Below, in pieces: positions 56,926-64,000 of a stretch of DNA of 64,000 nucleotides. Made by a program: the position numbers and the translations under genes. The DNA comes from Occultella gossypii. Its GTDB lineage: Bacteria; Actinomycetota; Actinomycetes; Actinomycetales; Beutenbergiaceae. Within the stretch, counting starts at the first letter, position 1, and every line of letters starts with the position of its first letter. The DNA lies in NCBI RefSeq assembly GCF_019947135.1, contig NZ_JAGSHT010000001.1:166830-230829 (forward strand), written 5' to 3'. The notes beneath the pieces were generated by a model. The model ran no database searches. It was not told where the DNA came from and saw only the letters and a list, made by a program, of their open reading frames with translations.

Positions 56926-59376
56926 TCAGAACGGGGCGCTGACCCACCATTCCCGGCGGATGTCGAGCCGCTCGTGCTCGGGCCACCAGACGGCCACCAT
57001 GTACTCCGTGCGCTCGGCGTGGACGAACGTGGTGTACAGGAAGCCGGGGTCGGTCACACCGTCCTGGCTGCCGTACTCGGTCCCGGCAGGATCGTCCGGA
57101 GCGGAGTCGTAGAACCACTCCTGGCTGAACCAACCCTCGTTGGCCACGCCCTCCGAGCCGAACGTGGCCAGCGCGTCCGCCGATGTGAAGTGCAGCAGCG
57201 TGAACACCAGACCATCCGACTGGGTGCAGGTGATCGCGGCGTCGACGGTGTCCGGCTGGGGCAGGTGTTCGGAACTGCCGAGCTCGCAGGTGGCGTCGTT
57301 GTGGCCGGCGACGTTCGGGCCATCGGGCACCAAACTCGGGAACGCCGTCCGCATGAAGTCGGCATCGCCCCAGCTGCCGGGGTCCAGCGACGCCTCGGCG
57401 ACGGCGGGGGTGCTGTCGTCGGAGGTCCCACCCTCCGGCCCGACGGCGCGCACCGTGTACTCCTGCCCGCTGGGGGCCGTGTCGACGAACTGGCGGGCGG
57501 TGCCCTCGTAGACGAGTTCACCGTCCCGGTCGAGCTCGTACCCGGTGGCGTCCGGCACCGAGCTCCAGTTGACCACCGTGTCACCGTCGCCGTTCACGGT
57601 GATCGTGAGGTCGGCCGGGGCCTCGATGCCGTCAGGATCGTCGTTCCCGCCGCCGAACCCGCCGTTGGCGGCGATCACGATGAGCACGATGATGGCGACC
57701 AGCGCCACCGCGAAGCCGGTGATCATGGCGGGGTTCGGTCCGCGGCGGACGGGGGCCTTGTGACCCACGGCGTGGATGCCGGTGTGCTGGGCGGGCGCCG
57801 AGAGGTAGCTCGGCATGCCGCCGGTGCTCCGGGTGGGTGCCCCGACGGTCGGTGTCGGGCCGGTCGTCATCGGGCCGGTCGGCATCGGGCCGGTCGGCAT
57901 CGGTGTGGCCGGGATCGGCCCGGTCGGCATCGGCACGGGTGGGATCTGACCGGTCGGGTTCGGGCCGGTGTCGCGGCCGCCCTGTCCGATCGGGCCGATG
58001 GTGGCGTTCGGTGACCAGCTCCGGTTGCCGGGTGCGTTGTTCGCGCGCAGGTACGCGGCCGGGGCCGCCGAGGTGACGTGCCACGGTGAGATCCGGGCCA
58101 GGCGCGGGGCGATCTGGTCCAGCACCAGCGGGTGCCGGGAGCCCTGGTGCTCGTAGGCGACCGTCCAGGTGCGCTCGCCGGCGCCGACGGTGATCTCCTC
58201 GAGGTAGTCACCGGTGATCTGCCGCTCCAGCGGCAGCCGCGGCGGCAGGTCGAAGAACCGGGCCTCGTGCAGAAGCGACTCGAGCGCGGCGCGGTCGGCC
58301 ATCGGCACGTTCCGGGTGTCGACCGGGCCGACCTCCTGGCTCTGGCGGCCGTCGGCGAAGTAGCGGCGGACCTTCAGCGTGAACGGCGGCCTTGGTCCGG
58401 TGTGCGCCCGGCTCGGTGTGGGCGTCGGGTGCGGGCTGCCGGGCTGCTCGCCCGGGGTCGCCGCCGGCGTCAGCCGGGCGGGCTGCAGCACGGTGGCGGT
58501 CTCGGACTGCTCGGTGAGCGACTTCAGCGCAGCGGCCGCCGCCCGGCTCAGCGCCCGGCAGCTCTGGTACCGGTCCTCGGGCTTCTTGGCCATCGCCTTC
58601 GCGACGACGGCATCGAAACTCGTGCCCAGTCCGGGCTGGGCCTCGGACGGCTTCGGCGGGTCCTGGGTCAGGTGGGCCGTCATCTTCGCGAACGGTGAGT
58701 CGGCGACGAACGGCACGCTGCCCGTGAGGAGCTCGTACAGCACGCAGCCGAGCGCGTAGACGTCGACCTCGTGGCCGAGGGAGCGGGCCTCGATCTGCTC
58801 GGGCGCGGCATAGGCCAGGGTGGCGAGCATATTGCCGGTGCCGGTGAGGTTGTTGTCGCGGTCGTCGATCGCCTTGGCGATCCCGAAGTCGGTCAGCAGG
58901 ACCTGCTCGGGCTCCTCGGGATCGTCCGGGTCCAGGCCGGGGGCCAGCAGGATGTTGGCCGGTTTGACGTCGCGGTGCAACAGACCGGCCCGGTGGGCGA
59001 AGTCGAGTCCGTTGCCGACCTCGGTGACGATGTGCACGACTCGCGTCGGGTCGAGACCGCCGCCGGCCTCGGCGATGGCGTGCGAGGCATCGGTGCCCTC
59101 GACGTACTGCATCGCGATCCAGAGCTGACCCTCGAACTCACCGCGGTCGTAGACGGCGACGATGTTCCGGTGGAAGAGCTGGGCGGCCAGATCGGCCTCG
59201 CGCTCGAACCGGGTTCGGAAGCTCTCGTCCGAAGACAGGGACGTGCTGAGCATCTTGAGCGCGTCCCGGCGGGGCAGCCGCGGGTGCTTGGCCAGAAATA
59301 CCGAGCCCATGCCGCCACGCCCGAGCTCGCGCTCGATGGTGTAGCCAGCAAAGACCTGGCCCGGCTCGAAGTCCAC
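56926..59376 (-). CDS. Receptor Ser/Thr protein kinase with emfourin-like insert
   Basis: An 816-residue PknB-type kinase. The kinase domain (about 10-285) has LGRGGMGSVFLAK, Lys41, HRDVKPANI (134-142) and DFG (163-165). Residues about 330-430 (KVRRYFADG, LLHEARFFDLPPRL, YLEEITVGAGERTWTVAYEHQ) resemble emfourin, the protealysin inhibitor domain. A Pro/Gly/Thr linker with MPTGP repeats (470-510) precedes one membrane helix (552-570). Outside lie an FN3-like domain (587-665) and a C-terminal sensor-like domain (about 675-816). GTG 59376 begins the family start DFEPGQVFAGYTIERELG. It is the likely phosphorylator of targets read by the FHA protein (inference). Confidence 0.87.
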   Translation of the reverse strand: MDFEPGQVFAGYTIERELGRGGMGSVFLAKHPRLPRRDALKMLSTSLSSDESFRTRFEREADLAAQLFHRNIVAVYDRGEFEGQLWIAMQYVEGTDASHAIAEAGGGLDPTRVVHIVTEVGNGLDFAHRAGLLHRDVKPANILLAPGLDPDDPEEPEQVLLTDFGIAKAIDDRDNNLTGTGNMLATLAYAAPEQIEARSLGHEVDVYALGCVLYELLTGSVPFVADSPFAKMTAHLTQDPPKPSEAQPGLGTSFDAVVAKAMAKKPEDRYQSCRALSRAAAAALKSLTEQSETATVLQPARLTPAATPGEQPGSPHPTPTPSRAHTGPRPPFTLKVRRYFADGRQSQEVGPVDTRNVPMADRAALESLLHEARFFDLPPRLPLERQITGDYLEEITVGAGERTWTVAYEHQGSRHPLVLDQIAPRLARISPWHVTSAAPAAYLRANNAPGNRSWSPNATIGPIGQGGRDTGPNPTGQIPPVPMPTGPIPATPMPTGPMPTGPMTTGPTPTVGAPTRSTGGMPSYLSAPAQHTGIHAVGHKAPVRRGPNPAMITGFAVALVAIIVLIVIAANGGFGGGNDDPDGIEAPADLTITVNGDGDTVVNWSSVPDATGYELDRDGELVYEGTARQFVDTAPSGQEYTVRAVGPEGGTSDDSTPAVAEASLDPGSWGDADFMRTAFPSLVPDGPNVAGHNDATCELGSSEHLPQPDTVDAAITCTQSDGLVFTLLHFTSADALATFGSEGVANEGWFSQEWFYDSAPDDPAGTEYGSQDGVTDPGFLYTTFVHAERTEYMVAVWWPEHERLDIRREWWVSAPF

Positions 59377-59444
59377 CCTGTTCCATCCCCTTGATGTTCG
59401 TGAGGCAAATGCCCGGCTCACCTTATCGGAGAGCGGGGCGATCG

Positions 59445-60269
59445 TCAGACGAGCCCGGGGTCGGCTCCGGCCGCTGCGGTGTCCAGCAGCCATAGCGTCA
59501 CGTCTCGTCCGGCCACGACGGCGGCGGGCGTCTCCTGCACGTCGGTGGCGCCACCGAGGGCGCGGCGCACGGCGCCCGACTTCTCCGCGCCCGCGACGAC
59601 GAGCCACACCTGGCGGGCCGACTCGAGTGCTTCGAAGGTGAGCGAGATCCGGTCCGGCGGCGGCTTGGGGGAGTCGTGGACCGCGACCGCGGTGGTGCCG
59701 GTCGCGCCCAGCGCCGGGTGACCCGGGAACAGCGAGGCGACGTGGGCGTCCGGGCCCATGCCCAGCAGGACCACGTCGAACACGAGAGTCGGGCCGGCAC
59801 CGGCAGTGCCATCAGCGCCGGAGCCGAAGGCCGCCAGTTCCGCTGCGTACGCGGCTGCGCCCTCCTCTGCCGTGGCGGCGTCCTCGGTTGCGGCCATCGG
59901 GTGCACGTTCTGCGCCGGGATGGGCAGGTGGTCGATCAGTGCGGCTCGCGCCTGGCCCTCGTTACGCTCGGGGTCCGCGCGCGGCACGAAGCGCTCATCG
60001 CCCCACCACAGGTGCACACCGGTCCAGTCGACGGCGTCGGCCAACGGCGTCTGCCGGGCCCGCTCGAGGAGCCGGATCCCGACCGTGCCGCCGGTGAGCG
60101 CGACGTGGACGGGGTGGCGCACGGACTGGGCGTCGAGGATGGCCAGGAGGAGTCGGGCGCCGGTGGCCTCGGCCAGCGCGTCCGCGGAGGGATGCACCAC
60201 CACGGCACGTGCCGGTCCGTGGGAGGCGGCGCCGTTGTGGGCCGAACCGTCGGTGTCCACCGGGCTCAC
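59445..60269 (-). CDS. pgl: 6-phosphogluconolactonase
   Basis: A 274-residue DevB/SOL-type lactonase, the second step of the oxidative pentose phosphate pathway. HVALTGGTVGIRLLE, VHLWWGDERFVP (the GDER motif) and LLGMGPDAHVASLFPGH (catalytic His) are diagnostic. The GTG start overlaps the opcA stop by four bases, so it is the last gene of the zwf-opcA-pgl operon. Confidence 0.95.
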   Translation of the reverse strand: MSPVDTDGSAHNGAASHGPARAVVVHPSADALAEATGARLLLAILDAQSVRHPVHVALTGGTVGIRLLERARQTPLADAVDWTGVHLWWGDERFVPRADPERNEGQARAALIDHLPIPAQNVHPMAATEDAATAEEGAAAYAAELAAFGSGADGTAGAGPTLVFDVVLLGMGPDAHVASLFPGHPALGATGTTAVAVHDSPKPPPDRISLTFEALESARQVWLVVAGAEKSGAVRRALGGATDVQETPAAVVAGRDVTLWLLDTAAAGADPGLV

Positions 60270-61189
60270 TCCCCGGCCACCTTCGGCAGGCCCTTGAGCA
60301 GGCTGCGGGCGTAGGTCTCGTCGGGGTCGAGCCGGCGCAGGTCCTCCATCAGGCAGTCGGCGATCGGTCGTTTGGCCATCGCGATCTGCTGCGTCGGCGC
60401 GCCGTCCTGGGTGACGGTCACCACGGCGCTGCCCTCCGGGCGGCGCATCCTGATCGTTCCGCTGCGTCGGTCCAGGTCGAGCCCGGTGATCGCGGTCGCT
60501 TCCGGGTCGCGTTCGATGATGACCGGAGCCTTCAGGTTCGCCGCGAGCCACGCCGCGAACAGGTGCGTGGACGGGCGGTCCCGGCTTCCGATGACCCGCA
60601 CGGCCCGGACCGGCTCGTAGGGCGGCTCGTCCAGGGCCGCGGCGGCGAGGCCACGCCACAGCGTGGTGCGAGCCCAGGACAGGTCGGTGTCGCCCGGGGC
60701 GTAGGTGTCGGCCAGCCCGGCGAGGTGCTCGATCGGCTTGCCGCAGGTGCCCACGTCGCTGATCCGGCGCTGGGCCATCGCTCCGAGCGGGTCGGCGGCC
60801 ATGTTCTCGGGTGGTTCGTGCGGCCACCACACCACGATGGGCGCATCGGGCAGCAGCAGCGGGACGACGAGCGTGTCGACCTGGTCACGGGCGGCGCCCA
60901 GCGGACGCAGCACGATGACCTCGCTGGCCCCGGCGTCGCCGCCGATGCGGATCTCGGCATCGAGGCCGGCGGACCTGCGTCCGTCGCCCGGGTCGACCAC
61001 GATCACCCGGCACGGGTGCTCCCGGCTGGCGTCGTTCGCGGCCTCCACGGCCGACTCGACGTCGTCGCCGGTGGCCACGATGACCAGCGTCAGCACCCGG
61101 CCGAGGGCCACGGCGCCGCCCTCCTCGCGCAGCGCCACGAGCTTGGCGCCGATGGCGGAGCTGGTGGTGTCCTCGAGGGTGATGATCAT
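60266..61189 (-). CDS. opcA: Glucose-6-phosphate dehydrogenase assembly protein OpcA
   Basis: A 307-residue OpcA protein, an allosteric partner that activates Zwf, known from cyanobacteria and actinobacteria. Conserved segments include DTTSSAIGAKLVALREEGGAVALGRVLTLVI, LLPDAPIVVWWPHEPPEN and [18 protein letters not shown] 61189 overlaps the zwf stop (ATGA) and the gene overlaps pgl at its other end. Confidence 0.95.
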   Translation of the reverse strand: MIITLEDTTSSAIGAKLVALREEGGAVALGRVLTLVIVATGDDVESAVEAANDASREHPCRVIVVDPGDGRRSAGLDAEIRIGGDAGASEVIVLRPLGAARDQVDTLVVPLLLPDAPIVVWWPHEPPENMAADPLGAMAQRRISDVGTCGKPIEHLAGLADTYAPGDTDLSWARTTLWRGLAAAALDEPPYEPVRAVRVIGSRDRPSTHLFAAWLAANLKAPVIIERDPEATAITGLDLDRRSGTIRMRRPEGSAVVTVTQDGAPTQQIAMAKRPIADCLMEDLRRLDPDETYARSLLKGLPKVAGE

Positions 61190-62727
61190 GGTCGCCTCCA
61201 CGTGCGTCCGTCGCGGGCAAGCATGGCGTCGGCCGAGGGCGGGCCCCACGTGCCCGGGCGGTACTGCTCCGGCTTCCCGTGCTTGGCCCAGTAGTCGATG
61301 ATCGGGTCGAGGATCTGCCAGGAGAGCTCGACCTCGCGCTGGCGCGGGAACAGCGGTGGGTCGCCCAGGAGCATGTCCAGGATGAGCCGTTCGTAGGCTT
61401 CGGGCGAGGACTCCGTGAACGCGTGCCCGTAGCCGAAGTCCATGGTGACGTCGCGGACCTCCATGGCCGTGCCGGGCACTTTCGAGCCGAACCGGATGGT
61501 CACGCCCTCGTCCGGCTGCACGCGGATCACGATGGCGTTCTGGCCGAGCTCCTGGGTCTCGTTCAGATCGAACGGCAGGTGCGGCGCCCGCTTGAAGACG
61601 ATGGCGATCTCGGTGACCCGGCGGCCGAGACGCTTGCCGGCGCGCAGGTAGAACGGCACCCCGGCCCAGCGCCGGGTGTCGATGTCGAGGCGGATCGCCG
61701 CGTAGGTCTCGGTGATCGAGCCGGTGCTCATGCCCTGCTCCTGCAGGTAGCCGAGGACCTCCTCGCCGCCCTGCCAGCCCGCCTCGTACTGACCGCGGGC
61801 ACTGTGCCGCCCGATGTCCCGCGGGATCGTGACGGCGGAGAGCACCTTCTCCTTCTCGGCCCGCAGCTCATCGGCCTCGAAGGAGACCGGCTCCTCCATG
61901 GCGGTCAGTGCGAGCAGTTGCAGCAGGTGGTTCTGGATGACGTCCCGAGCCGCACCGATGCCGTCGTAGTAGCCCGCCCGCGAACCGATGCCGATGTCCT
62001 CGGCCATCGTGATCTGGACGTGGTCGACGTAGTTGGCGTTCCAGATCGGCTCGAACATCTGGTTCGCGAACCGCAGGGCCAGGAGGTTCTGGACCGTCTC
62101 CTTGCCGAGGTAGTGGTCGATCCGGAAGACCGACTCCGGCGGGAAGACCTCCTCGACCACGTCGTTCAGCTCGCGGGCGCTGGTGAGGTCGTGGCCGAAC
62201 GGCTTCTCCACGACCACCCGGCGCCACGTGCCCTCGGCGGGAGTCGACAGGCCCACCTTCGCGAGCTGCTGGAGCACCAGCGGGAACTGCCCCGGCGGCA
62301 CGGACAGGTAGAACGCGTGGTTGCCGCGCGTGCCGCGCTCGTCGTCGAGACGCTGCACGGTCTGCGCGAGCCGCTCGAAGGCGGAGTCGTCGGAGAACTC
62401 CCCGGAGACGAACCGGAAGCCCTTGGACAGCTGCTCCCAGACGCCCTCGTCGAACGGGGTGCGCGAGTGCTTGGAGATCGCGTCGTGCGCGATCTTGCGG
62501 AAGTCCTGGTCCTCCCAGTCCCGCCGGGCGAACCCGGTGAGGCCGAAGGCCGGGGGCAGGAGCCCTCGGTTGGCCAGGTCGTAGACCGCCGGCAGCAGCT
62601 TCTTCTGCGCCAGGTCGCCGGTCACGCCGAAGATCACCAGGCCGCTGGGCCCGGCGATCTTCGGCAGCCGCCGATCGGACGGGTCACGGAGTGGGTTGTG
62701 CCCGCTCGTCACCTTTGCCGGTGCCAT
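61186..62727 (-). CDS. zwf: Glucose-6-phosphate 1-dehydrogenase
   Basis: A 513-residue Zwf, the entry enzyme of the oxidative pentose phosphate pathway. The NADP loop is VIFGVTGDLAQKKLLPAVYDL; the catalytic RIDHYLGKE has the essential His, and EKPFGHDL the conserved Lys. ATG 62727 gives the standard length; the open frame upstream is antisense to the intergenic region and tal. It heads the operon zwf-opcA-pgl, 40 bp after the tal stop. Confidence 0.97.
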   Translation of the reverse strand: MAPAKVTSGHNPLRDPSDRRLPKIAGPSGLVIFGVTGDLAQKKLLPAVYDLANRGLLPPAFGLTGFARRDWEDQDFRKIAHDAISKHSRTPFDEGVWEQLSKGFRFVSGEFSDDSAFERLAQTVQRLDDERGTRGNHAFYLSVPPGQFPLVLQQLAKVGLSTPAEGTWRRVVVEKPFGHDLTSARELNDVVEEVFPPESVFRIDHYLGKETVQNLLALRFANQMFEPIWNANYVDHVQITMAEDIGIGSRAGYYDGIGAARDVIQNHLLQLLALTAMEEPVSFEADELRAEKEKVLSAVTIPRDIGRHSARGQYEAGWQGGEEVLGYLQEQGMSTGSITETYAAIRLDIDTRRWAGVPFYLRAGKRLGRRVTEIAIVFKRAPHLPFDLNETQELGQNAIVIRVQPDEGVTIRFGSKVPGTAMEVRDVTMDFGYGHAFTESSPEAYERLILDMLLGDPPLFPRQREVELSWQILDPIIDYWAKHGKPEQYRPGTWGPPSADAMLARDGRTWRRP

Positions 62728-62767
62728 CCGGTGGTACCACCCTTCGTTGCTGTCTCGCCTTGGCAGG

Positions 62768-63904
62768 TCAGGATCCGGCGGCCGCGAGGCCGTCGGTGAC
62801 GTCCCCGAGCAGCTCGGCCCAGCTCTTCTCGAAGGAGTCCACGCCGGAGTCCTCCAAACCCTCAAGGATCTTGCCGTACGGGACGCCGAGACGCTCGATG
62901 GTGTCCAGTATCTGGCGGGAGGCATCGAACGTCCCGTGCACGGTGTCGGTGCCGTCGGCCGTGGAGTGGTCGGCGACCGCCTCGAGGGTCTTGTGCGGCA
63001 TCGTGTTCACGACGTCGGCCACGACCAGTTCGTCGACGTACATCGTGTCCGGGTACGCGGGATCCTTGGTACCGGTGGAAGCCCACAGCGGGCGCTGGGT
63101 GTGCGCGCCGGCGGCCGCCAACGCCTCGAACCTGGGGGTGGAGAACACCTCCTCGTACACCTCGTAGGCCAGTCGCGCGTTCGCGATCGCGGCCTTGCCC
63201 CGGAGCGCGAGCGCCTCCTCGGTGCCGATCTCGGCCAGTGCCTTGTCGACCTGGGTGTCGATGCGGGACAGGAACAGCGAGGACACCGAGCGGATGGTGG
63301 ACAGGTCCTTGCCCGCCTGGTGTGCCAGTTCCAGCCCGTCGATGTAGGCCTGCGCCACGGCCCGGAACCGGTCCAGGCTGAACACCAGGGTGACGTTGAC
63401 GCTGATGCCGGCGGCGATCGCGGCGGTGATGGCCGGTAGACCCTCCACCGTGGCCGGGATCTTGACGAACAGGTTCGGCCGGTCGACCGTGTCCCACAGC
63501 GTGTGCGCGGAGGCGATGGTGGCCTCCGTCTCACGGGCCAGCCGCGGGTCGACCTCGATCGAGACGCGCCCGTCCTGGCCGCCGGTGGCGGCGTTGATGC
63601 CAGCGAAGAGGTCGCACGCGTTGCGCACGTCGTCGGTGGTCAGGGCCAGGACCGCGTCCTCGAGGGACGCGCCGGAGGCAGCGAGCTCGCGCAGCTGCGG
63701 GTCGTAGGCGTTCCCCTCGGCGATCGCCTTGGCGAAGATCGTCGGGTTCGTGGTGACACCCACCACGGACCGGGTGTCGATGAGGTTCTGCAGGGCACCG
63801 GACTGTAGGGCCTCGCGGGACAGGTCATCGAGCCAGACGCTCACCCCGGCCTCGCTGATGGCGGACAGGGCGTTGGTGGTGGTCGCGGACGGTTGGGTCA
63901 TCAT
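62768..63904 (-). CDS. tal: Transaldolase
   Basis: A 378-residue transaldolase of the actinobacterial type, linking pentose phosphates with glycolysis. VWLDDLSREALQSG, GVTTNPTIFAKAI and LFVKIPATVEGLPAI (Schiff-base Lys) are diagnostic, with SVSSLFLSRIDTQVDKAL near 215. A GAGGGAGA site precedes the ATG at 63904. tkt would normally lie upstream, but the window ends there. Confidence 0.96.
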   Translation of the reverse strand: MMTQPSATTTNALSAISEAGVSVWLDDLSREALQSGALQNLIDTRSVVGVTTNPTIFAKAIAEGNAYDPQLRELAASGASLEDAVLALTTDDVRNACDLFAGINAATGGQDGRVSIEVDPRLARETEATIASAHTLWDTVDRPNLFVKIPATVEGLPAITAAIAAGISVNVTLVFSLDRFRAVAQAYIDGLELAHQAGKDLSTIRSVSSLFLSRIDTQVDKALAEIGTEEALALRGKAAIANARLAYEVYEEVFSTPRFEALAAAGAHTQRPLWASTGTKDPAYPDTMYVDELVVADVVNTMPHKTLEAVADHSTADGTDTVHGTFDASRQILDTIERLGVPYGKILEGLEDSGVDSFEKSWAELLGDVTDGLAAAGS

Positions 63905-63929
63905 GGTCTCCCTCGTTGCGGTGAGTGGT

Positions 63930-64000
63930 GGGGGGGGGGGGGGGGGGCCCCCCCCCCGGCCCCCCGGCGCGGCCCGGGGGGGGGCGCGGCGGGGCGGCGC
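63930..64000. other. G/C homopolymer at window end, probable assembly artefact
   Basis: After ordinary sequence to about 63928, the last 71 bases consist almost entirely of G and C runs: a run of about 18 G, then runs of C, then mixed G/C, with no A or T. No coding or structural feature can be read in it. This looks like low-quality contig-end sequence rather than biology. Confidence 0.75.

Overview
The window is about 72% GC, densely coded, and typical of an actinobacterium. GTG starts, ATGA/GTGA overlaps, RbpA, WhiA, a CoaE-GrpB fusion, OpcA, and the orders rapZ-yvcK-whiA and gap-pgk-tpiA-secG all point to Actinomycetota. The overall order (polA, rpsA, coaE, uvrB, terC, uvrA, uvrC, glycolysis, pentose phosphate) fits Micrococcales best; placement below order level is inference. 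There is no tRNA, rRNA, CRISPR array, transposase or phage gene. The right end breaks down into G/C homopolymer that is probably a contig-end artefact.

Layout. 0-7 kb: an unknown partial gene, a thioesterase, polA, a methyltransferase, a 6-phosphofructokinase gene with an apparent frame-breaking deletion, and rpsA. 7.2-11.6 kb: an accessory locus with a divergent, possibly decayed gene and a tightly overlapped operon caspase-like protease / unknown 409-residue protein / ComEC-type metallo-beta-lactamase hydrolase. 11.6-17 kb: pcp, coaE, an OsmC protein, an esterase and uvrB. 17-21.4 kb: a second accessory locus, a metacaspase-like gene divergent from a membrane-anchored CHAT protease with an outside carbohydrate-binding-like domain, with a 24-bp perfect palindrome between them. 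21.4-26.5 kb: MurR/RpiR regulator, SIS protein and an NgcEFG-type amino-sugar importer. 26.6-34 kb: a YbdK-like ligase, TerC behind a candidate manganese riboswitch, YciI, an AraC/SDR divergent pair, an MBL hydrolase and a GH15 enzyme. 34-43 kb: uvrA with a LexA box, a two-copy 61-bp palindromic repeat, a second OsmC, uvrC, rapZ, yvcK, whiA. 43-47 kb: gap, pgk, tpiA, secG, rbpA. 47-59.4 kb: two PH-domain membrane proteins and an O-methyltransferase, then a signalling island of a Rossmann-fold protein, a small membrane protein, an FHA protein, a CPA2 antiporter and two Ser/Thr kinases. 59.4-63.9 kb: pgl-opcA-zwf and tal, transcribed leftwards.

How the genes work together. All three UvrABC excision genes and the gap-filling polymerase lie within 39 kb. 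gap-pgk-tpiA and zwf-opcA-pgl-tal form lower glycolysis and most of the pentose phosphate route, so the broken pfkA in the same window is metabolically notable unless it is a sequence error. The most unusual content is three caspase-superfamily proteases in two loci 5.4 kb apart, plus a kinase/FHA island. These look like regulated-proteolysis or conflict systems, but no function can be proven from sequence alone. A recurring TANNNT hexamer 6-7 nt before the start codon (polA, pcp, coaE, uvrB, the second osmC, perhaps uvrC) suggests leaderless transcription of several housekeeping genes.
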